The notes under the pieces: model-generated
Databases searched by the model: none
What the model saw: the letters and a program-made list of their open reading frames with translations, nothing else
What the model was told of the DNA's origin: nothing
Assembly: GCA_921293015.1 (NCBI GenBank)
Contig: OV121088.1
Span: 20,745,645-20,809,644 of the forward strand
Length of the DNA: 64,000 nt
Reading direction: 5' to 3'
Source of the DNA: Phorcus lineatus
Lineage: Eukaryota; Mollusca; Gastropoda; Trochida; Trochidae
Shown: one piece after another, positions 54,700-64,000 of the stretch
Numbering within the stretch: the first letter of the stretch is position 1
Layout: every line of letters starts with the position of its first letter
Made by a program: the position numbers and the translations under genes

Positions 54700-55215
54700 C
54701 GGTGTAACAGGCAAAACTTTCCCCCTGACCAGACTTTCCCCGGGGAAGGTTTGGCCTAGGACAAGCTTTCCCCGGGGAAACTTTGGCCTAGGCCAGACTT
54801 TCCCCCCCCTGGGCTCAATCTTCCCCTGGGAAACTCTGGCCTAGGCCAAACCTTCCCCACCCTTGATTTTACCTACACCTTTTTCTATTGTCTTCACTCA
54901 TAGCAATTTGGACCCCACCTAACTAATACTTACAAATCCTCTTCTTTTATCTATAGTGTATTCACTTATATTGGCAACTTTTTTGCCTTTCATCCATATG
55001 TTCAACTGATAACATTCTGGTCTAACTAAGCTACTTTCACAAAATTGTTTGTTTTTATTCTATATTGTGAGAACTATATACAGGTGGGTGTTTATCTAAA
55101 GGGGGAAATTCTGGTTAAGCTAGGCTATTTCTTCCCCACCCTTGGTATTTATTTAGAGTGGGGAAACTCTGGCCTACCTGTGCTATTTCTTCCCCACTCT
55201 TGCTAGTTATATAGA
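54700..55215. repeat. TTTCCCCGGGGAAA palindrome-rich repeat
   Basis: Repeated words CTTTCCCCGGGGAA, ACTTTGGCCTAGGCCA and TTTCTTCCCCACCCTTG alternate in direct and inverted order at 54712-54870 and again at 55095-55215. The pattern resembles terminal clusters of an inverted-repeat element about 0.5 kb long. No ORF. Confidence 0.45.
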
Positions 55216-55999
55216 GTGCCACTCCAGTTGAATTTTCTTAAGTAATGTTCAATATATGGTTTCATTCCATGCATTTGTACATATTCAGGCCTGAAAATAT
55301 TAGGAACTCCCTCATAGCAGAGCACAGCTGATCTACTGATACTGTAGAGATAAGGTATCTACAAAACTAAAAAAACTTTATTGTGAAAGTACAAGATGTT
55401 TTTATGATGAGTGGAGGAGAAATCAATAGTTTTAAAAAGTGTTACTTCATAGCCACACAATGGATTTTAAGTAATTCACTTTATGTATGTATAAGAGATT
55501 AATTAATTCATCTACAATCACTTTAATCTGTACAAAGTTGAGACATTTACCTATTGCAAGGACCACATTGGGTTGTGTTCAATCAATATTAATTAAAGCT
55601 TTGGATCCTTGTGCACTTACCTTTTATTGCAGAAATACCCGAAATATATATATCAAAGCCATTTTATGTGGATCATTTGTGCAATTTGTTTTTGGTAAAA
55701 ATACTTCTAATGTTGGTTTTCCCTAGAATTGGAACGGCAATGTGATCTTAAGAACATCATTGATTGCAAAACCTTTTAAAGTACTTCTCATGTTCATTTG
55801 ATGAACAACTTTCTAAAAATTTAGCTATTCAAAATATAGTCTTCTTTATACTTGAATGGTTTTTAAAAGCTTTATTTCAGGGAAGCATTTTGTTATTTAT
55901 AAAACATTAGAGATTAGTGTTTTTATTCAGACTTTTCATTGGGTATGTATAATATCCTTTTTCTAGATAAGAAGCTAAACATTGTTTTCAGAATCTCCC
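55216..55999 (-). other. 3' flank of the coiled-coil gene
   Basis: No coding sequence. On the minus strand AATAAA occurs at 55927-55922 and 55876-55871. Both are plausible polyadenylation signals for the gene whose stop codon is at 56115-56113. Their use is inferred. Confidence 0.4.
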
Positions 56000-56160
56000 T
56001 GATACTGCTCAATCAGAAGTCATCATCCCCATCATTATAGGTGTTGAAGATGTTGATGATCATCAGAAGTCATCATCCCAATCATTATAGGTGTTGAAGA
56101 TGTTGATGATCATCAGAAGTCATCATCCCCGTGCTCTCCATCACTATAGGTGTTGAAGGC
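56000..56160 (-). repeat. Tandem duplication of the gene's C-terminal coding end
   Basis: On the minus strand the last coding bases (TTCAACACCTATAGTGATGG ... GATGATGACTTCTGA) are followed by two further copies, TTCAACACCTATAATGATTG and TTCAACACCTATAATGATGG, each again ending GGGATGATGACTTCTGA. The spacer is TGATCATCAACATC. The repeat unit is about 50 bp; the coding copy has 9 extra bases. The extra copies lie in the 3' UTR and are not in one frame. Confidence 0.75.
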
Positions 56161-56294
56161 ACGTTTGGGTTGGTGTTGAGCCCGCAGACCAATCTTATTC
56201 TTCTTCTTCTTCTTGCCAGGGCGGTTGAAAGTAGGCTGCAGGTCGTCTGAGGCGTAGGAGAGAGTGTCCAGTCTGGAACCTGACCGCTGGGAAC
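56113..56294 (-). CDS. Terminal exon E of the coiled-coil gene
   Basis: Acceptor GCTGCAG; encodes SQRSGSRLDTLSYASDDLQ, PTFNRPGKKKKKNKIGLRAQ and PKRAFNTYSDGEHGDDDF then TGA. Low-complexity, likely disordered tail with a Lys5 tract and an acidic end. Its last bases are duplicated downstream. Confidence 0.85.
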
Positions 56295-58378
56295 CTGCAG
56301 CCAAAGTTAACATGGACACATGTGCATCAACGGCAATTCTAAATCATTATCTCTTGCATCTCAAGTGTCTAGTACTATAATATACTGAGGATCAATTTAT
56401 CAACATTTACGTAACATTTATCAGATAATCTGTAATCTAAGTTGAAGAAGAATGCCAGTAAAGATGAGAGAACCTACCTGACGTTTGCTCCAATTCTGTC
56501 CCAAATGTTTCAGACAGGTCGGTTTTTGCTCGCTTTATCCCTAGTCGTAAATCTTTAGCCAATTTCTTAGCTCTTTCATCATTAACGCCAGTTTCTAAGA
56601 TGAAAAGATATTTACACACATTTTGGGTATTTGCTATATAAAACTTTGTTTCTTATTCATATTTTAAGCATGGATGACTAATATGCATGTAAATGGGCTG
56701 TAGAATATCAGCTTCTAACCATTTCTAGACCTTTCTTACTACTTTCACAATTAAGTTTCTTTTAAAAGTGAACTCCTTCTCTCTGATCATGATTTATGTG
56801 AGTTTGTTTAAAGTCTATTTTTAGGTAATCAGAGTTGCTTTTTATAGGTCAATTGCATTTAGAAATGATAACATCAAATAAATCTGTCATGGCTTTATTT
56901 AAAGTGACATAGAGTATGTTTCATTTAATTTTAATTATCTTTCCTAGAGCCACACCTTATGTGCTGACTTTAGTTGAAATTATCTCACTGAACTTGAAAA
57001 TTCATCCCTGTTTGCTGAATATTGGACTCTTTGTTTTGTTTCAACACTAATAAGAAAGGTCTAGAAAGTATACATTAAGTGCCGCAATAAGGTGACTTTT
57101 GTTTATTCTTTAGCTTTTATCATTCTTTTGCACTTTTGATCACATAAACCCCTTAGCAAATTTTGAATTTTTTTATATCACATTAAAGAAAAAGGATGAT
57201 CTTCATTTCCATACAAAATTGGTATGTATACAAAAATAAGTAAAGACCCAGTGAGCATTGCACAAACATGCAATTTCTCTATTTCATATCATGTTAACTG
57301 AGAAGCAGTTTTTATCACTTGCTTTTCTTTTAAACTTCCCATCTATTTAACGGCAGAGCACATATCAACATTTTTATATTACAATAAAGAGGAAAGGATA
57401 GTCTTCAATTCTATTTAGAAAAAAAATGAATATTACATAGCATGATTTCTTAATACCTGTAGGTTGACAGATGTTAAGGAGCTATTGAAGGGCTTTAAGC
57501 ATAGACAGATTTGGAAAGTACAAAGCTAATGAATGCATGGTTGATATGTAGGCAAAATCTCGGGTAAGGAAGGGTGCCTTTAACCAGATAATTTTTAGGA
57601 TTTTCTTCATTGTATACGCCACAAGGAATTTGATGACAAAAACCTTTGCAATTGACATATTCATAAATGATAAATAATACCTTGGAATGTTATGTTAGCA
57701 TAATGATTTGGCTTTATTGTTTATTCATTTACTTCTTTCTAGTCACAGGGTCTTTAAGGTAAATTTTAAAAAAAATCATTTTGGCTCATTTTAGGAATGC
57801 TATACAAAAGATAAATATCTCACCAGTAACAGCCGCATCAACTGCTTGGTGGAGCTCCTCTTGGGAGATCCCACTGATTGCTGCTAGCTGACTCAAGAAC
57901 TGCTGCTTCTGACTCTGTAAGCAGGAAAGTGTTTTCCGTTAAAGCAGAAATTGAGTCATACATAGATTAACTAAAGAATGAGTGGATGATGTAAGTAGAG
58001 CTTTGATTCGATATAAAAGTAGAAGAGAACTTAATGATGAGAGGAAAGTTCACCTGCAGCTCCTGGTGTAGTTCCAGCTCCAGTGTTGTGTTCAACTCCT
58101 CCTTGGACCGCTGCAGCTCGGCCTTCATCTCTGTCTCCAAGTCGGCCATCACTCGTTGGTGTCGCTGGTCCAGCAGGCTCTGCAGCAACACACTGCTTGC
58201 TAGGCTATCAGGACAAAACAAGAGGAAAATAAAGGGTTGGGATTGCAAGTGTGGAAACCACTATTTTATTGCAAGCAAGACGTGATAAAGGCAGAAGGAA
58301 GGTACCCACCCGGCTCTGCGTTGCTGCTGTTCGTAGTACTGCACCTGCGCTTCTTCCTCCATCTGTTGTTCAAGCTGA
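56113..58378 (-). CDS. C-terminal exons of a coiled-coil host protein
   Basis: Five exons with GT..AG introns and matching phases: 58378-58310, 58204-58054, 57914-57824, 56594-56478 and 56294-56113 (stop TGA). The encoded tail is helical and rich in Glu/Gln/Leu (LEQQMEEEAQVQYYEQQQRR, LQSLLDQRHQRVMADLETEM). It is followed by FLSQLAAISGISQEELHQAV, a charged segment, and a basic-acidic end (GKKKKKNKIGLR ... GEHGDDDF). The pattern of a C-terminal coiled coil ending in a Lys tract loosely resembles EVC-family ciliary proteins, but this is a weak guess. The 5' part must lie beyond 58.4 kb, possibly outside the window. Confidence 0.8.
56478..56594 (-). CDS. Exon D of the coiled-coil gene
   Basis: 117 bp between CTTAG and GTAGGT; encodes ETGVNDERAKKLAKDLRLGI and KRAKTDLSETFGTELEQTS. 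Highly charged, helical. Phases agree with exons C and E. Confidence 0.85.
57824..57914 (-). CDS. Exon C of the coiled-coil gene
   Basis: 91 bp between TTACAG and GTGAGA; encodes SQKQQFLSQLAAISGISQEE and LHQAVDAAVTG-type sequence, ending one base into a codon. Confidence 0.85.
58054..58204 (-). CDS. Exon B of the coiled-coil gene
   Basis: 151 bp between GATAG and GTGAAC. Leu/Gln/Glu heptad-like sequence (LASSVLLQSLLDQRHQRV, then ETEMKAELQRSKEELNTTLE). Phase 0 at its 3' end. It is distinctly GC-richer than the introns. Confidence 0.85.
58310..58378 (-). CDS. Exon A of the coiled-coil gene
   Basis: Encodes QLEQQMEEEAQVQYYEQQQ plus RRA. Acceptor TTTTAG (TCAG four bases on is an alternative), donor GTGGGT. 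It ends two bases into a codon completed by exon B as Gly. Confidence 0.7.
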
Positions 58379-58384
58379 CTAAAA

Positions 58385-58870
58385 CATACAATAAACAAAA
58401 CAATACAAACAACCCTGTCAAATTGTCAGTACAAACAACCCTGTCAAATTGTCAATACAAACAAACAGAACAACATTTCAACCTAATCTAATTGTAAATT
58501 CAATCAACAGTATCAATACAATCAACCAAGTCATCATCATTACACATATCAAAACAGTCAACTCAGTCAATAAACAAATACATTGTAAATAAAATGAATA
58601 CAACCCAAATTCAAACAACCCTGTCTACAATCATCCATATCAATCCAATCAACCTTATTGATACAATTAACACACCAATACAACCAATTATATCAATTCT
58701 CTCGAAACAGCTAATGTGTCAATATAGTTAACTTGTCAATACAATTAAAATATCAATTAAGTAAAAATTTCAATACATTCAATAATATCATTATAGAAAA
58801 AAATTCAACACAATCAATAATATCAGTACCATAAAGGCATCAATAAAATCAACCTTATCAATACAGTAAA
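58385..58870. repeat. Degenerate CAATCAA/ATCAATACA simple repeat
   Basis: Almost 500 bp of imperfect words such as ATCAATACAATCAACC and TACAAACAACCCTGTCAAAT (the latter perfectly repeated at about 58407-58457). It lies in the intron or flank just upstream of exon A. Confidence 0.6.
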
Positions 58871-58935
58871 AACTTCAGTGAGGGGGAATACCATCTAACG
58901 GATGACACGACCTGGCCATGGTTGATCAGGCAGTT

Positions 58936-58978
58936 TTTTTGTTACGTTTCGGGAGACTTTTGTCTCCCTTCATCAGAC
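58936..58978 (-). ncRNA. Hammerhead-like core motif (candidate)
   Basis: On the minus strand CTGATGA is followed by a strong stem (GGGAGAC AAAA GTCTCCC) and GAAAC. That is the conserved core of a hammerhead ribozyme with stem II between. A convincing stem III and cleavage triplet are not evident, so activity is doubtful. Similar CTGATGA-stem-CGAAACG motifs occur in Penelope-like elements, and a Penelope remnant lies 4 kb to the right. Confidence 0.3.
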
Positions 58979-59030
58979 AGTAGTACATATAACATTTTGC
59001 TTAGATGCATGGTTGCTGTAATATACGTAA

Positions 59031-60070
59031 TTTATTACCCACGTGGGACTTCGTAAAGGGGTTTCATAACAATCTGTTATGACACATATGTGTTATAACA
59101 CCTTCGAGTGATTTGATTGGCTGATACATGAGTTTTGAAGTTACCGGTACAACTTTCATCAGCTATTTCATTCATGATTTCCATTCATAAGTTTTCGTTC
59201 CTAAGCACACGAAAAACGAGAATTTTCATAATATAATCGAATAAAATTTATTTTTCATTGTGGTTACATGCAAAGCTTTTCTTTCCTTTAATAACTGAAA
59301 TGTACGTAAACAAATAGAAATAGGATAAATCTAAATAAGTAACAAAATTCGTCTGCTGGGTCTATCGGTACTCATGTAAACGAAGATGGCCAAGCGTCGC
59401 CGTATATTGTTTACAGTGACTTGTCCTCTGATGAAGAATAGTTGCAATTAACTGAAAAGCTTCTTTACCAGACATAAATTACAATGTTATTCCCTTTAGA
59501 GGCCAAATGTTACGTGTGCCATTCTAAACGTTGTTTCCGAACAGTGTCTCCACGTCATGACTCGCCTTGAGTGACGGCCGATTGACGTTGAGCCGAGATT
59601 TAGGTCACGTATATCAGTTCAAAATGTTGACAGTTTTCGCGTGTTAATGCTGAATTACAGATTTGTAGCTGAAACCAAGTCTTTATATGAAATTAATTAA
59701 ATGATTTTTGCTTTCAGTTGTAGTTTATTTTCATGTGTTTCTTTATCAAATGTAATGAACTACATTACACCAAAGCAGCGTACGTTTTCCGAAGTGAAGG
59801 GGCCGACATTCCAATCACCAGTGTAATGTATTAATCCTCGTTTTGAGTTTCCCTATAGGGAAGCTAAATTATACTTTAATTTGACGATGTTTTCATTGTA
59901 AAAAACGTGGGTAATAAATAGGATACAAAACTCGTTCCCCTTTCATATCAAGTTTATGTCCCAAGTGAAATAATTTTGTTTTGTCACTCGCCAAGGCTCG
60001 TGACAAAGCAAAATTATTTCACTTGGGACATAATCTTGATATGAAAGGGGAAGCTCGTTTGATATCCTAT
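59031..60070. mobile_element. Hairpin/TIR element H7 (largest member)
   Basis: Body 59031-59918 (888 bp) with perfect 14 bp repeats TTTATTACCCACGT and ACGTGGGTAATAAA. Outside the right repeat is a very regular hairpin, 59918-60070, with a stem of about 70 bp (inner part TGAAATAATTTTGTTTTGTC) and apex CTCGCCAAGGCTCG. Same layout as H2-H5 in mirror orientation. No transposase or helicase. Confidence 0.65.
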
Positions 60071-60560
60071 AAATATATTTATTGGTGAGATGGTTGAATA
60101 AAGGGATCATACAGAAATAGAGTGAAGTCATTCTTTAGGTGGATATGGTTCATTTAGACAATGAAAACATATATGCAAAACATAATAGAAAAATACAAAA
60201 AAGATTACATGAAGATGGCTCATTCAGTTCACATGGTGATGGTGAGGGCGCATGTATTGAGAAGGTGAGTTAGCGGTTCAAATATTCAGGTTAGAATGAC
60301 ACATGTTCATGGTGATAGTTCATTAACTACAGGGGGATAAGATGATCTCACAGGGGTTTCACAGGGTTGGGTTTACAGTTTAAAGCCACTCTGGTCATTA
60401 CGATAGATTTTGTCCATTTTGGAGACGTAGTTTAAAGGATGATGCAGTAACCTATGGAGGGTAGGGTTTCTTCCAGGGGTGAAGTTGATTGTTTGCAGTT
60501 TTAGTAGATTTTACACACACTTTGACAGGTGGTGACCATTTGATATGTTCAGCAGTTGGG
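60071..60560. other. No gene seen
   Basis: Spacer between the hairpin element and the 58 bp tandem array. No motif noted. Confidence 0.35.
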
Positions 60561-60565
60561 CCCCT

Positions 60566-61070
60566 TGATCAAGTGAGGTCTTCTGGGAGGTATGCCCTCA
60601 GTGTTGTCTTCTTCATCTGAACTTGATCAAGTGAGGTCTTCTGAGAGGTATGCCCTCAGTGTTGTCTTCTTCATCTGAACTTGATCAAGTGAGGTCTTCT
60701 GAGATGTGTGCCCACATTGTTTTCTTCTTCATCTGAACTTTATAAAGGGAGGTCTTCTGAGAGGTATGCCCTCAGTGTTGTCTTCTTCATCTGAACTTGA
60801 TCAAGTGAGGTCTTCTGAGAGGTATGCGCTCAGTGTTTTCTTCATCTGAACTTGATCAAGTGAGGTCTTCTGAGATGTGTGCCCACACTGTTTTCTTCTT
60901 CATCTGAACTTTATAAAGGGAGGTCTTCTGAGAGGTGTGCCCACCGTGTTTTCTTCTTCCTCTGTTTGAAAAAGTGAGGTCTTCTGAGAGGTGTGTCTAA
61001 AGTGTTTTCTTCTTCATCTGAACTTGATAAAGTGAGGTTTTCTAGGAGGTGTGCCCACGCTGTTTTCTGG
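60566..61070 (+). repeat. 58 bp tandem array, nine units
   Basis: Nine imperfect units of the form TGATCAAGTGAGGTCTTCTG, AGAGGTATGCCCTCAGTGTT, GTCTTCTTCATCTGAACT. Variant units (GATGTGTGCCCACA followed by a TTATAAAGGG-starting unit) appear at positions 3-4 and again at 6-7, so a three-unit block was itself duplicated. Later units are the most degenerate. Confidence 0.85.
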
Positions 61071-61925
61071 TTGAGGATGTTAGAGTAGAATCAAAGATGT
61101 CTGGACGTGGTTGGGTGGATTTTTGTTAGTCAAGGCACAAGGCATTCTTGAGTTTTTTACCTTTGAGACTTGTAGGTGGACCCTTACAAAGCTTACAAAC
61201 ATCCGGGTGCCTACTAAGGGTGTTGCAACATCTTCTGACTTGTTTTTCTTTTGGTATTGTCTGTGGTATTCTGGCTTAATCAATATTTTTGCACCTTACA
61301 TGTTTTGATAGGCAGTGCGGAAGCAAAATGTCACACAATTACGAAAGTCTCTACAAACCTTCATTTAATAATTAGTCTTTATAGAAATATTAATTTTGAT
61401 TGTTGACAAGTTGCTATCGTAGAAGGAGAAGTCATTTTGAAATTGCTTGATATGATTTTGCTGAATTAAATGTAATTTGTATAATGTTTCGAGTAAAAGA
61501 AGAAAACTGTTCAATCAAAAACAAAATGAAATCAAAGCACTTTTGACAGACTCACATAATCTAAAGGAAATATTTTATGATTGTGATCAAATCCCATTAA
61601 ACAGAATAGCATAGGTTGAGAAGACTGGATCATTTCGTCTTTTTTTAATGTTATTATTTCAGGCCCCAAAAATTAATATCATAAATCAATTTTTTTTAAA
61701 ATCAACCATAATGTCATTCTAATCGCTGTGATAAATTTGACCTTTACGAGGCAAAAAAAGAGAACTTTTCATGATTCATACATGACTTGCTACAATTTTC
61801 TTCCAAATACACATCTCTTTTTCCCAAAAATAGAATTTGTACACAAATATTTTCAAAATTGGTCATAATGAGACTTGTAGGTGGACCCTTCATGAATTAA
61901 CCAATATATTTCAAAATATGAAAAA
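61071..61925. other. No gene seen
   Basis: AT-rich. ACTTGTAGGTGGACCCTT occurs twice (61169 and 61874), hinting at another dispersed or tandem unit. No exon. Confidence 0.35.
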
Positions 61926-62845
61926 AAAAAAATAAAATAAAAATAATCATGCAATTATGAATTTTAATACAAGATTTGATTAAAATCAGATAATTACTTT
62001 CGAAGTTATGAGTCAGACAACTAACAATTCAATGCTTCGAGATCTGAACAAAATAAACCCGAAATCAAAACAAAAAAGTTAAAAAATTGTTGACACCTTC
62101 AAGTTATTATGTATCTCACTACCAAATTTGATCAAAATTAGATGATTAGTTTACAACTTGTGAAACAGGATTTAACAGAGACCACAATTTGTGTCATTTT
62201 TTCAAAATTGTAAATTATGACACACCTTCATGCAATTATGGATGTTCATACCAAATATTGATCATAATTAGATGATAAGTTTAGCTATGAGCCAGACTGG
62301 ACTTTAGCCAGTTTTTACAGGGTCCCCATTTTTTGCCAAAATCACAAAAATATTTTCAAAATTCATAAACATGACACTTTTTCAACTTAGCATGCATGTT
62401 CATACCAAATTTGATTGAAATTAGATGACAAGTTTAGAAGCTATGAGCCGGACGGGACTTGTTTACAGTTTTCTATCAAATTCATCACTTTTCCCCTAAA
62501 ATCCCAAAATTTTAAACATATAACTGAATGTCCATGACAAATTTTAATTCAAATAGTTGATTAGTTACAAAGTTATGACTAATAATGACACATCATAACA
62601 TATATCTCAATTTCTATGACAAATTTCAATAGTTACATAGTTCTGAGCTAGACACAATGTGTAACAGACGAACAAACAGACAGACAAACGATGCCCAATA
62701 TAAACCCCCCCCTGGAGACAACATCTTCGTTGTTGCGAGGGATAACAACTTTGTTGTTGCGGGGGATATAAAGACACATTTCATAGCAACTTGCGTTTTC
62801 TACTCTCAATCTAACACGGGAGAAAACAAAACAAAACAAAAACAA
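61926..62845. repeat. Degenerate repeat block with ATTAGATGA words
   Basis: Four to five imperfect units of about 110-130 bp, each with AATTTGATCAAAATTAGATG, then AAGTTTAGAAGCTATGAGCC or a variant. They are followed by GACGAACAAACAGACAGACA, CCCCCCCTGGAGACAAC and paired GTTGTTGCG(A/G)GGGATA units, ending in an AAAAC simple tract near 62825. An A-rich run at 61920-61945 starts it. The pattern fits a dispersed molluscan repeat rather than a gene. Confidence 0.5.
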
Positions 62846-62873
62846 TAGAAAAAAATGTGTATTCAAATCACAA

Positions 62874-63346
62874 ATGAATAAAAAAAATGTTATTTTGTGC
62901 TTTTATAAGAAATTGTGCTTGCATAGATTGATAAATAGGGTCAAGTTATTATCCATCCCAATTCTTGTGAATAAACGTATTTGTACTTCCACTCTTGACT
63001 ATGACAAACATGCAGTCAATTACTACATAAATTACACCAGAAAAACATACAGGTGTAGGAATGATTTCTCCTGCAAAAGTTGCAAGGTAGTCTACTTGCT
63101 GACCTGCAATAAATGTGGTTAACAATACATAGGTGGAACCAAAAGACACTTTGGTACACGTTTGAAGGAACACTTGCTGCCATACAACACAAGCCAGATA
63201 AACCAGTAGCCTTGCATTTTAATGGCAAGGGACATTCCACACAGAATCTCCATTTCAAAATAATTTACCAGTTCAACTCTGACCATGACATAATACAAAC
63301 CACTATCAAACATATATCAGCAGAATTACACAGGATCTTGAGCTGA
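62874..63346 (+). pseudogene. Penelope-like element GIY-YIG remnant
   Basis: Encodes RKTYRCRNDFSCKSCKVVYL, LTCNKCG, a TAA at 63119, QYIGGTKRHFGTRLKEHL, then in a shifted frame KPDKPVALHFNGKGHSTQNL and IIQTTIKHISAELHRILS. A Cys-rich lead, VVYL, YIG, an Arg ten residues on and the HFNGKGHS block match the C-terminal endonuclease of Penelope-like retroelements. The RT part is not present upstream. One stop and one frameshift disable it. Confidence 0.65.
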
Positions 63347-63349
63347 AGA

Positions 63350-63720
63350 CAATAACTCCTTACGGTATTAATGATATAAGATTCAGCCCTGCTCTTATAT
63401 CCCCCTCTCTTCTCCCTCCAAGCCTAATGATCAAGCTTATTTTAGACATACCCTTACCTTTACATAACTATAATTTATATTTTTATAACAACTTTATTCT
63501 AAAATTAACTCTATGTTTTATCTTACCTGCTTAGCATTGGTATCTGGCAAAGCATAGGATCATTGGGAAAATGATGACTGCTGAGAATGAATATTTTAGG
63601 GCTCACATTCGGTTAAGTATTTTTGCATTAACGCAAATGCATTTAGATTTGATTGCAAGATAGTAATAGACCAAAATTTTTAATTTGACGCTTCATATTT
63701 CATAATTGTGTTTACTAAAA
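63350..63720. other. No gene seen
   Basis: AT-rich flank of the Penelope-like remnant. No terminal repeat of the element could be identified. Confidence 0.35.
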
Positions 63721-63726
63721 AATGTT

Positions 63727-64000
63727 AAATGTGTTCCCATTGGAGCAACCGATCTGTTAATGCTACAAGTCCAAATGCGCAATCAAGGGCCATAAGTCTG
63801 TCAAAAATAATATTTCGGAAATGGCTTTCGAACTCAATCAAGAGCATCAAGAGGTGTGTCCAAAACCAAAATTTCATTCACCTATGTGTGATACTGTCTG
63901 AGAAAACTTGTCCCCATTGAAGCATCAGACCTGTTAATCGCACCAAGTCCAATTTCAGAAGCAACGGCCATAAAATAAGATTTTGGAAATGCCTTTCGAA
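63727..64000. repeat. Tandem repeat of about 180 bp, running off the window
   Basis: GTTCCCATTGGAGCAACCGA with CTGTTAATGCTACAAGTCCA recurs from about 63909 as GTCCCCATTGAAGCATCAGA with CTGTTAATCGCACCAAGTCC; both are followed by GGCCATAA and a TTTCGAA end. At least one and a half units are visible. Confidence 0.55.

Noticed and set aside
58034..58285. Plus-strand ORF rich in Ser
   Set aside because: It is the antisense of exon B of the minus-strand coiled-coil gene, whose splice phases fit.
56113..58378. Firm naming of the host gene as EVC or EVC2
   Set aside because: Only a general likeness of a coiled-coil tail with a Lys tract; the N-terminal domains needed for identification are outside the readable exons.
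60566..61070. CRISPR-like array
   Set aside because: Units are contiguous tandem repeats without unique spacers, and the sequence is clearly eukaryotic.

Overview
The window is intergenic or intronic DNA from an invertebrate animal genome, most likely a mollusc. The evidence is the AT-rich background, intron-containing genes with GT..AG junctions, and a mix of Ty3/Gypsy elements, several non-LTR clades, a Penelope-like element, Tc1/mariner, piggyBac-like and Helentron-like elements, and a tRNA-derived SINE. The species call is an inference. No prokaryotic features (operons, ribosome binding sites, CRISPR) are present.

Only one stretch looks like a host gene: five minus-strand exons between 58378 and 56113 whose splice phases fit exactly. 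They encode the coiled-coil C-terminal part of a larger protein that continues upstream. Everything else recognisable is mobile or decayed. 0-13.6 kb: a LINE fragment with an inverted 5' end, a 1.9 kb TIR element carrying a small ORF, a 167 bp MITE, a hairpin (Helentron-like) element and an inverted pair of TIR elements. 13.6-18.0 kb: a 4.4 kb broken copy of a very large uncharacterised metazoan protein family with zinc-binding ends and a possible PIN/FEN-like nuclease core. 20.8-27.8 kb: an old Ty3/Gypsy element split by a LINE, itself split by a hairpin element. 27.9-29.9 kb: a piggyBac-like remnant. 31.0-35.6 kb: a young but coding-defective Ty3/Gypsy element with 204 bp LTRs and a CGTA target duplication. 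36-41 kb: a fragmented non-LTR element with a SINE and other inserts. 41.9-44 kb: a GC-richer block with a decayed ORF. 44-45.5 kb: a second LINE type split by a MITE. 46.6-47.3 kb: a zinc-finger gene fragment. 50.4-52.6 kb: a long-TIR element with an 8 bp target duplication, containing a MITE that contains a hairpin element. 53-54.4 kb: a Tc1-like transposase split by another hairpin element. 59-60 kb: a fifth hairpin element. 60.5-64 kb: tandem repeats and a Penelope-like GIY-YIG remnant.

Two element families recur. One is a 469 bp MITE (TIR AGAGCCACTCCGTGA, TTAA target), with four full-span or near-full copies (one of them interrupted), one 5'-truncated copy and two diverged relatives. The other has a long hairpin placed just outside one end of a short TIR-bounded body, often with TGACGTCA inside. 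I interpret this second family as non-autonomous Helentron-like (HINE-like) elements. Coordinates of remnants are approximate where their edges fade.
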